The notes: generated by a model not told the origin, from the sequence alone. DNA of 64,000 nucleotides from Yoonia sp. G8-12 (GCF_038443675.1 NZ_CP151762.1:496001-560000), one strand, 5' to 3'. Counted from the first letter of the stretch, positions 17,496 to 26,674 are shown. Program-made: numbers and translations.

Positions 17496-18266
17496 CTACT
17501 GCGTAATGTCCCAACCCCTGACCAGTTCGAAGGTATGGATGTCGGTACCCAAATTGATCGTTAGAAGTATGTCCTGAGTGCTTTCAGCGCTTAATCTTGG
17601 CACCTCAATCCTCAACACGCCACCATACTCCATGCCTCGGTTCATTGTGGTGGGCTTGAGATAAGTTTCCTGCAATTGCCCCAGAGTCCGATCAGAGTTC
17701 GAAGAGATAGTGTTTATCTGCGCGTTGGTGTTGGCTGTCACTGCGGCAGTCGCCAGTGTAGAAGCGGCGGGGTTGTATGTCGTGCCGGAGTAAGTACCGT
17801 AGGTTCCACCATAATTGTAGGTTCCTGTAGTGGTTTGTGGCTGTGAGGCGCTGTAGGCATTCGCAGCCCCACCGATGGCCGTGGCTATAAGGGCGATATT
17901 TCGGGAACGCACTTCTGCAGCTTTGAGTTCTTCATACGTGAATATCTTTGCAGCAACGCCATCAACCTGCGCAGCAATCGAACTAGTGGATAGGATAAAT
18001 GGTGAACTTCTTGAGTTCCTTGCGACAATAAAGACCTCAATTTGTGTCGAATTTGGTTCTGCGGTCGTGATGGAGCTCAGCGATACGGTCGTGTTGGACT
18101 TTCTGGATACGTTGATACCTCTACCATCGAACAGCGTCTGCTCAATTGCGGGGCTATCCACAACTCGAACAGAGGTTGGTCCCTCACATGCCATTAGTCC
18201 AAATGTTAGTGTAGATATTATTGCAATTGCCTTGAGCCTTTTCATGCTCAAATCGTACTTACTCAT
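17496..18266 (-). CDS. putative lipoprotein
   Basis: I start at MSKYDLSMKR because AAGGAAC precedes it (256 residues). A hydrophobic segment ends in FGLMAC, a lipobox (Cys27). The mature protein has a beta-rich first part with many Ser/Thr, an Ala-rich helix (IALIATAIGGAANAYSA), a Gly/Tyr/Thr low-complexity stretch (GTYNYGGTYGTYSGTTYNP) and a C-terminal beta-rich part. No family is certain. It is the first gene of the leftward pair with the ClpP-fold protein; both gene products would be in the cell envelope. Confidence 0.65.
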   Translation of the reverse strand: MSKYDLSMKRLKAIAIISTLTFGLMACEGPTSVRVVDSPAIEQTLFDGRGINVSRKSNTTVSLSSITTAEPNSTQIEVFIVARNSRSSPFILSTSSIAAQVDGVAAKIFTYEELKAAEVRSRNIALIATAIGGAANAYSASQPQTTTGTYNYGGTYGTYSGTTYNPAASTLATAAVTANTNAQINTISSNSDRTLGQLQETYLKPTTMNRGMEYGGVLRIEVPRLSAESTQDILLTINLGTDIHTFELVRGWDITQ

Positions 18267-18300
18267 CGCCCGTTCCTTATAAAGATTTAACGTTCCCAAG

Positions 18301-18624
18301 CTGAATGGGTTTCAACGAAGGGTTGAATCAGCTTTCAGGTATCCGTGTGCATCATGAAGAAACTTTGACATATTTGAGGCCTTAAAAAGTCTTCGATCCT
18401 CTCGGTCTAGCTTTGATTTCATGAAGTCAGCTTGACGCCGCAATTCTTGTATTGTTTCTGCCTTCGACCCAGGAAAGGGCGCCAACACACGGGCTCACTT
18501 ACAATCCTACAACACACAAAATGTGGCCTATGCAACACACATTCTCTATGGCAGGCGCAGCCGCAGTTATTCTAAGTATATGATAAGATTAAAAAATATA
18601 TTATGTAGAGCGAGGTTTGGGCTT
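18301..18624. other. gene-free right end of the island
   Basis: I see no supported gene. The stretch is A/T-rich, includes the promoter region for the leftward lipoprotein pair, and ends at the attR repeat. Confidence 0.6.
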
Positions 18625-18638
18625 CCCCGACCGCACCA
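18625..18638 (+). repeat. attR core: copy of the tRNA-Leu 3' end
   Basis: CCCCGACCGCACCA matches 4922-4935 exactly. No tRNA can be folded here, so it is the remnant created by integration. The core gene for a VOC protein ends 46 bases further on. Confidence 0.85.
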
Positions 18639-18683
18639 ATCTTTCCTACATTTACCATGATCACAGGCGTTTCGCGCGTTTCG

Positions 18684-19100
18684 CTATCCGTCGCGTCCGG
18701 GCTCGTTGGGGGTGTTCGAGAACAAAGCGATTTTGTTGCCGTGCGGATCACGCAGGTAGCCGACGTAAAAATTGGCGCCATAAGACGCACGAAAGCCCGG
18801 TTGCCCTTCGTTCGATCCGCCTGCGGCCAATGCTGCGGCGTGAAGCGCGCGGACCTGAGCCTGACTGCGTGCCTCGAATGCGACCATGGTTCCATTCCCG
18901 GCGGCGGCTGGACGTCCATCGAATGGCGCTTTCACGTAGAAATCCGGCAGGGCGACAGACTGCCCCGGCTGCTTTGGTAAAATGTAACTCAGATCGCCAT
19001 GAAATTCCTCTTGTATGTACCCGAGGGCTGGCAGGAACGCCGAATAGAAACGCGCAGCGCGCGCAATGTCGTCAGCACCAACGGTGACATAGGCGATCAT
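18684..19100 (-). CDS. VOC (glyoxalase/bleomycin resistance) family protein
   Basis: I start at MIAYVTVGADD, preceded by AAAGGAA (138 residues); upstream residues in frame are not family-like. The fold is indicated by VTVGADDIARAARFYSAFLP at the start, YVKAPFDG in the middle and GYLRDPHGNKIALF at the end, where the metal-binding Glu position is replaced in this type by the DPHGN turn. Members use a metal for lyase or dioxygenase chemistry, but the substrate is unknown. Before island insertion this gene probably lay next to tRNA-Leu. Confidence 0.88.
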   Translation of the reverse strand: MIAYVTVGADDIARAARFYSAFLPALGYIQEEFHGDLSYILPKQPGQSVALPDFYVKAPFDGRPAAAGNGTMVAFEARSQAQVRALHAAALAAGGSNEGQPGFRASYGANFYVGYLRDPHGNKIALFSNTPNEPGRDG

Positions 19101-19184
19101 GACGGGTGTTCCTTTGCTGCAGGCTGCTGATTGATTGTAATGAAAATCCGTTCGGTACGCCAAATCAATTTAGACAAACGCTTG

Positions 19185-19733
19185 CTACGCGCTGGTCTCG
19201 ATCCACGACCCGCTCTTGATGCCATCCAGTGTCCAACTGCCCACACGCCACCGCACCAACCGCAACGTTGGAAAACCGATATGCGCTGTCATGCGGCGGA
19301 CCTGTCTGTTGCGCCCTTCGCTGATGGTCACTTCGATCCATGTATCCGGTACGGATTTGCGGAAGCGCACAGGCGGGTCACGTTCCCACAGATCAGGCGG
19401 ATCAATAAGACGCAGCTTTGCAGGGCGCGTGGGGCCGTCCTTCAGGGTTACACCCGCGCGTAATGGCGCAAGGTCTTGGTCCGTTGGCGCACCTTCGACC
19501 TGCACCAGATAGGTCTTGGTCATCTTGTTTTTGGGGTCGGCGATGCGGGCCTGCAATTTCCCGTCATCCGTCAGCACCAAAAGCCCTTCGCTATCGCGGT
19601 CCAGCCGTCCGGCAGGATAGACCCCCGGCACGTCGATGAAGGCCGAAAGCGTGGGCCGCGGCGTCGGGCTTTTGGCGTCTGTGAATTGCGACAGTACGCC
19701 AAAGGGTTTGTTCAAGAGGATCACACGCGACAT
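19185..19733 (-). CDS. RluE/RsuA-type RNA pseudouridine synthase
   Basis: The start at MSRVILLNKPFGV gives 182 residues and lacks the S4 domain, like RluE of E. coli, which makes pseudouridine 2457 in 23S rRNA. The catalytic Asp is in YPAGRLDRDSEGLLVLT. KTYLVQVEG and the EGRNRQVRRM motif are also present. An upstream Met (19769) is possible but adds unrelated residues. RluE is the best guess of the short members; target specificity is inferred only. Confidence 0.9.
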   Translation of the reverse strand: MSRVILLNKPFGVLSQFTDAKSPTPRPTLSAFIDVPGVYPAGRLDRDSEGLLVLTDDGKLQARIADPKNKMTKTYLVQVEGAPTDQDLAPLRAGVTLKDGPTRPAKLRLIDPPDLWERDPPVRFRKSVPDTWIEVTISEGRNRQVRRMTAHIGFPTLRLVRWRVGSWTLDGIKSGSWIETSA

Positions 19734-19919
19734 GCGCCTGCCTAACGTGAGTGATGCCGTGTCGTCCATGGTCTTGTGCGTTTTCGTTTCCGCGAGGACC
19801 GCCTTGGGATAAGATCATCCGTTCTTAAGCCGCGACCCAGCATACGGTATACAGATGTACGCCAGTAACATATTATAAAATAATAGCTTTTTGATTTACT
19901 TGCGCTGAAACGCAGCTAA

Positions 19920-19935
19920 GTTATCCTCAGATAAC
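19920..19935. promoter_or_regulatory. palindrome upstream of DUF3422 gene, possible operator
   Basis: GTTATC-CTCA-GATAAC is a perfect 6-bp inverted repeat 19 bases before the start codon, in an A/T-rich region. It would overlap the 5' leader or promoter. Confidence 0.45.
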
Positions 19936-19954
19936 AGCAAAAAAAGGCACGTCC

Positions 19955-21235
19955 ATGCCCCCAATCGCCGACCACCCCCTGCGCTATGCGATGGCGAATG
20001 AGTTGCATGCCCGACCTTTTCCCGCCGTCGAAGCCCCCAGCCGCGCCGCCTATCTGGCGATCAAGCCCGCCAGCAACGCCGCAGGCCGCGATCGCGGGGC
20101 GGATCGTGCGCATTTGATTGACCTGCTGGACCGTTTTGGCGCGCAGCATCCACAACCGGACGCAACCCACTACTTTGGCAAAATCGGGCGGCACCATCTG
20201 AAATGGGAAAGCCATACCGAGTTCGTGACCTACACGATCTTTGGCGAGGGTGTGGCCGACCGTCCCTTTGATGCCGCCACATTCTCGATCTTTCCCAAAG
20301 ACTGGCTCGAGGCGGCACCCGGTGTCCGTGTCACATCCGCCTTGATTCGTATCGAAGTGGCGGACGGGGACGACGGAATCATCGAAAAAGCGCGCGAATG
20401 GTTTGTGCCGGAAAGCCTTGCAATCAGCAGGGTGATTGAGGACGATCTTGTCGTCGCCGGTGATTTTCGCATTGATCACGCAGGCCACATGCGGTTTGCC
20501 GTCTTTGCGCGGCCCCATGTGGGCAACCGCCGGGTTGGCCGTGTCGTGCAGCGCCTGTGCGAGATCGAGACATATAAATCCATGTCCATGCTGGGCCTGA
20601 GCCGCGTGCGTGACCTCGGCACCAAGATGGCCGCCTTTGATCAAAAGCTGACTGGCCTTTTAGAGGACATGCGCGGATCAGATGCTGATCCGGCAAAAGT
20701 GCTTCAATCCCTGCTTGAGGTTTCAGCCGAGATCGAAAACACGATTGCGCAAACCTCGTTTCGGTTTGGTGCGACGGGAGCCTATGAAAAGATCGTCAAC
20801 CAGCGGATCGAAGTGCTGCGCGAAACCCGCTTTGAAGGGCGTCAGACCTTTAGCGAATTCATGATGCGCCGCTTTGATCCCGCGATGCGTACCGTGATGT
20901 CCTCAAAAGAGCGGCTGCACGCGATGTCGGACCGTGCCCTGCGGGCCGGTGATCTGTTGCGGACACGGGTTGATGTGGAACGCTCGGCCCAGAACCAGGA
21001 ATTGTTGACCAGCATGGACAAACGCGCCGATCTACAACTGCGGTTGCAGCGTACGGTTGAGGGGCTGTCGGTTGTCGCAATCAGCTATTACGCCGTTAAT
21101 CTGGTGCTCTACGTGGTTGCGCCGCTGAGCGAGCCTTTGGGTCTTGGTAAGGTGCTGATGGCCGCCCTCACAACACCTGTCGTGCTGGTCCTCGTTTGGC
21201 TGATGGTCAACCGGATCCGCAAGCATATGGAATAA
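19955..21235 (+). CDS. DUF3422 family membrane protein
   Basis: The 426-residue protein matches the family from the N-terminus (HPLRYAMANELHARPFPAVEAP) to the end. After a soluble domain of about 360 residues with helical segments (LEDMRGSDADPAKVLQSLLEV), two membrane helices follow (about 371-390 and 397-417), so it is anchored in the inner membrane with both ends probably in the cytoplasm. The family is found mainly in alpha- and betaproteobacteria; function unknown. Confidence 0.9.
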   Translation: MPPIADHPLRYAMANELHARPFPAVEAPSRAAYLAIKPASNAAGRDRGADRAHLIDLLDRFGAQHPQPDATHYFGKIGRHHLKWESHTEFVTYTIFGEGVADRPFDAATFSIFPKDWLEAAPGVRVTSALIRIEVADGDDGIIEKAREWFVPESLAISRVIEDDLVVAGDFRIDHAGHMRFAVFARPHVGNRRVGRVVQRLCEIETYKSMSMLGLSRVRDLGTKMAAFDQKLTGLLEDMRGSDADPAKVLQSLLEVSAEIENTIAQTSFRFGATGAYEKIVNQRIEVLRETRFEGRQTFSEFMMRRFDPAMRTVMSSKERLHAMSDRALRAGDLLRTRVDVERSAQNQELLTSMDKRADLQLRLQRTVEGLSVVAISYYAVNLVLYVVAPLSEPLGLGKVLMAALTTPVVLVLVWLMVNRIRKHME

Positions 21236-21300
21236 TCTGCCGCACTTGTGCGCATGGCAAACCGTGTTAATCGTGTTGCAGACACGAAGATGGGTAAGCA

Positions 21301-22611
21301 ATGCGGATTGTCTTGGGATTGATGGCCACAATGGGGGCAGGGGCCGCTGTGGCCGATGGGCTGCCGGCACCTTTGACAGATGCAGATTTCGCAGCTGTGA
21401 ACGAGATTGAGGCGCGTTTGGGCCAGCTTTTGTTCTACGATCCCATCTTGTCAGGCAATCGCAACGTGTCCTGCGGCACCTGCCACCACCCGGCTTTCGG
21501 AACGGGCGATGGCCTGTCGCTGGGGCTTGGTGACGGCGGCATCGGACTGGGGCCGAAACGTGTAGCGGACCCTGATAATATGCCCGAACAGCGGATCCCG
21601 CGAAATGCCCCCGCGCTCTTCAATCTTGGCGCGCATGAATTCACTGTCCTGTTCCATGATGGCCGGATCGAGGTCGACGCCGACCGCCCCGGCGGGCTGC
21701 GCACCCCGCTTGATGCCGATATGGTCACTGGCTTTGCGTCGCTTTTGTCGGCGCAAACGATGTTTCCTGTGCTGAGCCCCGATGAAATGGCCGGTCACTA
21801 TAGCGAAAATGATGTGGCCCAGGCCGTGCGGCGCGGTACGATAACAGGGCAGGGCGGCGCATGGGATCTGATTGCTGGACGCGTGCGCGACATTCCCGCC
21901 TATGCCGATAGCTTTGTGGCCACCTACGATCATATCCAACACCCCGATCAAATTACTTTCGCCGATATCTCAAACGCAATCGCGGCCTTCATGGAATTTG
22001 AATGGCGCTCAGACAATGCGCCCTTTGACGCGGTGTTGCGTGGGCAGGCAACTTTGCCGGAACCAGCCGCCACAGGTATGGCGCTGTTTTACGGCGAAGC
22101 TGGCTGCGCCAGTTGCCATAGCGGGCCCTTCCTGACCGACCATGATTTTCACGCGGTGGGCGCGCCGCAGATCGGGCCGGGCAAAGCAGCCCGTTTTGAA
22201 AGTCACGCGCGCGACGAAGGGCGGTTCCGTGTGACAGGTGATCCCGCCGATCTCTATGCGTTCCGCACGCCCTCTTTGCGCAATGTCGCCTTAACGGCCC
22301 CCTACGGGCACGCGGGCGCACATCGTGATTTGCGCAGCTTTGTCGCGGCACATCTTGATCCGGTCGCTGCATTGGAAAGTTACGATCTTGCCAATGCAAT
22401 CCTGCCCGCACTGCCCGTGGACGACACACGCGGTTTTGCGGATACGCCTGCGATCGCGCAGGCCGTCAGCATCGCCCCCCGCGAGATCACGGATGCGCAC
22501 GTCACTGCACTAGTCGCATTTCTGGACGCGCTCACAGACCCCGCCGCGATTGACGGAACTTTGGGGATCCCCGACGCCGTGCCAAGCGGGCTGCCCATAG
22601 ACCAACCCTAA
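21301..22611 (+). CDS. di-heme cytochrome c peroxidase (MauG-like), copy 1
   Basis: The 436-residue protein has a signal peptide (cleavage near AVADG) and two heme c sites, CGTCHH (about residue 57) and CASCHS (about residue 270), as in bacterial di-heme peroxidases. YDPILSGNRNVSCGTC and RTPSLRNVALTAPYGHAG are family motifs. It acts in the periplasm, reducing peroxide or oxidising a partner protein as MauG does. A paralogue is present at 34944-36236; both end in a similar PSGLP tail. A CRTAC1-like gene converges from the right. Confidence 0.9.
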   Translation: MRIVLGLMATMGAGAAVADGLPAPLTDADFAAVNEIEARLGQLLFYDPILSGNRNVSCGTCHHPAFGTGDGLSLGLGDGGIGLGPKRVADPDNMPEQRIPRNAPALFNLGAHEFTVLFHDGRIEVDADRPGGLRTPLDADMVTGFASLLSAQTMFPVLSPDEMAGHYSENDVAQAVRRGTITGQGGAWDLIAGRVRDIPAYADSFVATYDHIQHPDQITFADISNAIAAFMEFEWRSDNAPFDAVLRGQATLPEPAATGMALFYGEAGCASCHSGPFLTDHDFHAVGAPQIGPGKAARFESHARDEGRFRVTGDPADLYAFRTPSLRNVALTAPYGHAGAHRDLRSFVAAHLDPVAALESYDLANAILPALPVDDTRGFADTPAIAQAVSIAPREITDAHVTALVAFLDALTDPAAIDGTLGIPDAVPSGLPIDQP

Positions 22612-22620
22612 CCCAAATTA

Positions 22621-22648
22621 TCGGCCCCTAAATATCCCCGCCGGAGGC
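22621..22648 (-). repeat. intergenic repeat, GCCTCCGGCGGGGATATTT type
   Basis: Read on the minus strand it is GCCTCCGGCGGGGATATTT followed by AGGGGCC. A second copy lies at 34894-34920. Both follow the stop codon of a di-heme peroxidase paralogue. I associate this motif with intergenic regions of Rhodobacteraceae. Confidence 0.8.
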
Positions 22649-22661
22649 ATTCTTCCGCGCG

Positions 22662-24129
22662 TCAGCGCGCCAGCCGCAGCACCTGATTGGCATCTGCCTG
22701 ATAGGTGCTTTCCTGCCCGTCCGGCCAGCGCACTGTTACCACGGCGTCTTGCGCATCACCCAAACCAAAATGCAACGGCAACGCCTTGCCGCCGCCATGC
22801 CCGCCGCCCACGGTCAGTTGCTGGCTCTGGCGCAAATCGCCCGTTTGCACGATGACAGTCGCGCCCACAGCGTTCACATTGCCGCCCGGCTGGGTCAGTG
22901 AAATCGCCAGCCAATTGCCCGTTTCCGGCGTGACATTGCGGTAAAGCTCCATTCGCGCACGCCGGTTCACCACCACCAGATCCAACCGCCCGTCACCATC
23001 GAAATCGGCCAAGGCAGCACCCCGCGAACGCTCTTTCGTGGCAACACCTGCACTGGCTGCCGTTTCCCGAAACGTGCCATCGGCGTTCTGCATCAGCAGG
23101 TTGTTAGGGTCCTTGATGGCAAGTCCGGGCATCTGATCCACGTTGCCTTTGGCGATAAACAAATCAGCGCGTCCATCATTATCCACATCCGCAAACTCGG
23201 CATGCCAGCCTGTTGATGGCCGTCCATCATCGCCAGTATGCGGGCGCTGGGCATAGGTGCCGATGGTGAAAGGGGCTGCGGCATAGGTGCCGTCCTCTTG
23301 GGCCAATTGCATGAGCTGATCACCCATCGAGGTCAGCATTACCTCATCGCGGCCATCGCCGGTCAGATCACGGCTCGCAATGCCCATCCCCCAGAGCGAG
23401 ACATTCTTCCAGCCGTCATCGGCCCCCAGAAATCGCTGCTCTGCAATATCCCACATCTGCTCATACCCGTCGCGGATATAGTAATGGCGGTCATTCGATA
23501 TCCGCAGGGTACGGCGGCCGCGCGCATCATTTGCCGCCAACATCGAGAGCGGACAGAAACCGGGGCTGAGCGGGGTGCTTTGGTAGCCCGCAGCAGATGG
23601 CCGCAGGATCATATTGTCATCGCAGGCCCCAAAAGGACCGTCGGGGTCGGTGCGGTCCACATAGTTTCCCACGGCCATGACAGGTTGCCCGTCGTCCTCC
23701 CACCATGCGGTGAAGGCGGTGGACCAAGCATCATCGGCAGGCAGACCGTTGCTGGCGTGAAAGCCGCAATCCCCTTGTCCCATCAGCAACTGGTTCTGAC
23801 CCACGCGCAGCACGAAAAGGTCCATCGCCCCGTCTGCATTCACGTCCAGCGGATAGGCCCCCGTTGCCCCCGTGAGGTCCGGTAGCTCTCCGGTGCGAAA
23901 GGTGAAATCGCTTTCATTGATCATCAGTTGTGCGGGATTCTGCGCCACCTGCGGCAAACAGATCCGGCCGCGCATCATCGTTGCAATCAAAAACCGCCAC
24001 ACCACCGCCGACGAAATGTTCCCATTCGCCGCCATAGATATGGGCGGGCAAACCGCCGGAACGATCCTCGAACACAGGATCAGCGGCAACCGGCGTTGCC
24101 GCCAGCATCAACGCAAAAAACCGTGTCAT
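22662..24129 (-). pseudogene. CRTAC1/FG-GAP repeat exported protein, frameshifted
   Basis: The N-terminus (MTRFFALMLAATPVAADPVF, a signal peptide, then the family segment EWEHFVGGGVAVFDCNDDARPDLF) is in one frame; the rest, from NPAQLMINESDF to the end, is in another. Removing one base near 23941 joins them into about 488 residues. FG-GAP type repeats with Asp-rich calcium loops follow (DVNADGAMDLFVL, DLTGDGRDEVML, DVDNDGRADLFI, DFDGDGRLDLVVV), and a C-terminal ASPIC/UnbV-like part (VRWPDGQESTY). Likely a secreted or periplasmic beta-propeller. Its ATG overlaps the stop of the ROK gene (ATGA), so it is translationally coupled to a regulator. The indel may be an assembly error next to GATTC. 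Confidence 0.85.
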
Positions 24130-25328
24130 GCGCGGGCGTCTCCCAACGCCGCTTCGGTCACGGCCTCAAGTGCCAGTGCGGTGGCACCGCGCGCCCAGAT
24201 CATGCCGCCCCATGCGTGGACCTCGACTTTGCACGGTGTGCGCCCGTCACTGAGGGTCAGTTTCTGCATCTCCGACAGTACTTCTTTGGAGTAGAGGTAA
24301 TCATATTGCATCCGCTCGCCTGACAAGATGATCAGACCGGGATCGAAAAGCTGGATCACATTGGACAGCCCAAGCGACAGATACCGCCCCGCGCGGCGAA
24401 AGATCGTGCGCGCCGCCTCATTCCCGGATTTGGCCTGTGCAAAAAGTGAATCAAGCATCACGTAGGGGCTTTGTGCTGTGCGCAAGTTGCGATCCAATGC
24501 TGTGGCGGCTTCACGGGCCAACGCATAATCGGCAAGATACGCCTCAAGACAGCCGCGCTGCCCGCAGCGGCACAGGGCACCATCGAGCTGCACCTTGGTA
24601 TGCCCCAGTTCAAGCCCCATGCCCCGCGCGCCGCGGAACAGCCGGTTATCGAGCACAAGGCCCATCCCGACACCGTTCTCGATCGTGACAACGGCAAAAT
24701 CAGCGATCGACCGCCCCGCCCCGAACCACAGTTCCGCAAGGCTGAGGACGTTTGTGTCATTGTCGAGATAAACCGGAACCCCGAAACGCGCGACGAAAGC
24801 AGCGCGTAAATCAACGTCGGGATCTATCAGGAAGGGGGACCACGTTACGGTGCCGGTGCCATGATCCACGATACCGGGGATGCCCATTCCGACAGCTGAG
24901 ATATCAGGCAGGGCCATATCCGCCTCTTTGAGTATCCGATCAATCAGGACATCGACCTCTTCGAGCACCCTGTCGAGCGACTTGCGCCCCGGCGATGACG
25001 GCAAGGTCGCGTCCGCTACGGGCCGTCCGGCAAAATCAGACAGCACGGCAGAGTGCGTCTCGTCCGAGAGTTTTATGCCAATGACATGGCGCGCCTCTGG
25101 CACAACTTCGAGCGCGACAGGCGGGCGGCCGCGCCCGCTCTCGCGGGGCAGGCCCTCGACTTCGCGCAAAAGACCCGCGCCGATCAGATCAGCGGTCAGC
25201 GTGGTGGCAGAGCCTGCGCTGATATTCAGCGCGCGGGTCACATCGGTGCGCGCGGCGCGCCCCGTTGCGCGGACATGTTCGAACACCTGCTGACGCAAAG
25301 GCTTGGCATCGGGCAGATCAATCGACAA
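24126..25328 (-). CDS. ROK-family transcriptional regulator, probable xylose repressor
   Basis: The 400-residue protein has an N-terminal winged helix-turn-helix (about residues 12-65, with RTDVTRALNISAGSATTLTA as the recognition part) and a C-terminal ROK sugar-kinase-like domain. The ROK zinc motif CRCGQRGCLEAY is intact. It is divergent from xylFHGBA across a 270-base gap, the usual arrangement of XylR-type repressors that release DNA upon binding xylose. It is followed with a four-base overlap by the CRTAC1-like gene. Confidence 0.92.
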   Translation of the reverse strand: MSIDLPDAKPLRQQVFEHVRATGRAARTDVTRALNISAGSATTLTADLIGAGLLREVEGLPRESGRGRPPVALEVVPEARHVIGIKLSDETHSAVLSDFAGRPVADATLPSSPGRKSLDRVLEEVDVLIDRILKEADMALPDISAVGMGIPGIVDHGTGTVTWSPFLIDPDVDLRAAFVARFGVPVYLDNDTNVLSLAELWFGAGRSIADFAVVTIENGVGMGLVLDNRLFRGARGMGLELGHTKVQLDGALCRCGQRGCLEAYLADYALAREAATALDRNLRTAQSPYVMLDSLFAQAKSGNEAARTIFRRAGRYLSLGLSNVIQLFDPGLIILSGERMQYDYLYSKEVLSEMQKLTLSDGRTPCKVEVHAWGGMIWARGATALALEAVTEAALGDARA

Positions 25329-25454
25329 CAGTGGGCCGCAGCCATCAGGCCCCCCGATTCTCCCTTTTGGTCGGCTATCGCGTCATACATAGTTCAATCT
25401 CTGAATTAATAGGCCTGTTTTGCACCCGAAAATTCACTCCCACCTACAGACTGC

Positions 25455-25466
25455 CTAATATTTTAG
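25455..25466. promoter_or_regulatory. palindrome between ROK regulator and xylF, candidate operator
   Basis: CTAA-TATT-TTAG is a perfect inverted repeat in the A/T-rich divergent region. Similar CTGAATTAATAG (25401) and CTGAATTTAATAAG (25516) direct repeats flank it and could be further contacts. Assignment to the ROK protein is by position only. Confidence 0.45.
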
Positions 25467-25509
25467 CGGGTTCAAAGCGTTTTATTCGTATTTCGCATCA
25501 ATTTTTATT

Positions 25510-25537
25510 TTGACAACTGAATTTAATAAGTCATTCT
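25510..25537 (+). promoter_or_regulatory. promoter of xylF
   Basis: TTGACA (25510-25515) is a perfect -35 element; CATTCT 16 bases further is a weak -10. A CTGAATTTAATAAG repeat lies between them, where a repressor could block it. The gene starts about 60 bases downstream after GGGAGGAAAAC. Confidence 0.5.
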
Positions 25538-25598
25538 GAGCGACGTAGGGTCAAATGGCCCACGCCCCAATGCATGGGGCACACTATGGGAGGAAAAC

Positions 25599-26627
25599 AT
25601 GCATAAATCCGTTATCGCGGCAGCCATTGTTGCTGCCGGTCTAGGCTCGTCCGCGTTTGCAGATGGCCATGGCATCACAGTCGGCGTGAGCTGGTCAGAC
25701 TTTCAAGAGGAGCGCTGGAAGACAGACGAAGCCGCCATGCTTGGTGCGCTTGACGCGGCTGGTGCGAAATATCTGTCCGCAGATGCACAATCGTCGGCAA
25801 CAAAGCAGCTGGCCGACGTTGAAAGCCTGATCACGCAAGGCGTTGACGCGCTGATCATTCTGGCCCAGGACGGCGCGTCCATCGGCCCAGCACTTGATGC
25901 GGCCGAAGCCGCCGGTATCCCTGTCATCGGTTATGACCGTCTGATCGAAGATCCGCGCGCATTCTACCTGACATTCGACAACGTCGAAGTGGGTCGCATG
26001 CAGGCACGTGCTGTGTTTGATCTGGCACCCGAAGGCAACTACGTCATGATCAAAGGCTCGCCAACCGACCCGAACTCTGACTTCCTGCGCGGTGGTCAGC
26101 AAGAGGTGCTGCAGGCGGCAATCGACAGCGGTGCGATCACCATCGTCGGTGAAGCCTATACCGATGGCTGGCAGCCCGCGAACGCACAGCGCAACATGGA
26201 GCAGATCCTGACACAGACCAACAACGAAGTTGACGCGGTTGTGTCTTCCAACGACGGCATGGCCGGCGGTGTTGTTGCGGCTCTGGCATCTCAGGGTATG
26301 GACGGCATTCCTGTGTCCGGTCAGGACGGCGACCACGCTGCGCTGAACCGCGTTGCACTGGGTACGCAGACCGTGTCTGTGTGGAAAGACAGCCGCGCTC
26401 TGGGCCGTAACGCAGGCGAAATCGCTGTTGCATTGGCAGGCGGAACTGCACTGGCTGACATCGAAGGGGCCGCACCGTTCACATCACCTGGTGGTGTTGA
26501 AGTGAACTCCATGCTGCTGGCGCCGCTGCCAATCACACAAGACAACCTTGACGTCGTCGTTGATGCCGGCTGGATCGAAAAAGACGTTCTTTGCCAAGGT
26601 GTGTCAGGTATCGCAGTCTGCGAATAA
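25599..26627 (+). CDS. xylF: D-xylose ABC transporter substrate-binding protein
   Basis: The 342-residue protein has a Sec signal peptide (cleavage after SAFA) and the periplasmic binding protein type 1 fold: GVSWSDFQEERWKTDEAAM at the start, DALIILAQDG, GIPVIGYDRLI and VSSNDGMAGGVVAAL. These match XylF rather than ribose- or galactose-binding proteins. It is the first gene of xylFHGBA. A strong hairpin after its stop codon probably keeps its transcript more abundant than those of the membrane parts. Confidence 0.95.
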   Translation: MHKSVIAAAIVAAGLGSSAFADGHGITVGVSWSDFQEERWKTDEAAMLGALDAAGAKYLSADAQSSATKQLADVESLITQGVDALIILAQDGASIGPALDAAEAAGIPVIGYDRLIEDPRAFYLTFDNVEVGRMQARAVFDLAPEGNYVMIKGSPTDPNSDFLRGGQQEVLQAAIDSGAITIVGEAYTDGWQPANAQRNMEQILTQTNNEVDAVVSSNDGMAGGVVAALASQGMDGIPVSGQDGDHAALNRVALGTQTVSVWKDSRALGRNAGEIAVALAGGTALADIEGAAPFTSPGGVEVNSMLLAPLPITQDNLDVVVDAGWIEKDVLCQGVSGIAVCE

Positions 26628-26645
26628 TCTGAACACACGTAATAA

Positions 26646-26674
26646 GGCCCCATCCGCGTTTGCGGGTGGGGCTT
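26646..26674 (+). terminator. intra-operon hairpin between xylF and xylH
   Basis: GCCCCATCCGC-GTTT-GCGGGTGGGGC is an 11-bp stem with few T after it (TTACTTAC). It looks like a partial terminator or 3' stabiliser, giving more binding protein than permease, as is usual for such operons. Confidence 0.7.

Larger units (their letters stand above)
4922..18638. mobile_element. tRNA-Leu integrated genomic island, about 13.7 kb
   Basis: The element is bounded by the 14-bp direct repeat in the tRNA-Leu end and its copy at 18625. A tyrosine integrase lies just inside the left end and reads inward. The interior is visibly richer in A and T than the flanks, especially the right half, and consists of genes without recognisable housekeeping function. 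The flanking genes (LipB, tRNA, then VOC protein and pseudouridine synthase) are ordinary chromosomal genes. No capsid, terminase, conjugation or clear replication gene is recognisable, so it could be a phage satellite, a decayed prophage or a defence island. Boundaries are well supported; the type of element is not. Confidence 0.85.

Noticed and set aside
19916..20644. 242-codon frame opposite the DUF3422 gene
   Set aside because: Antisense shadow of a well-supported gene.
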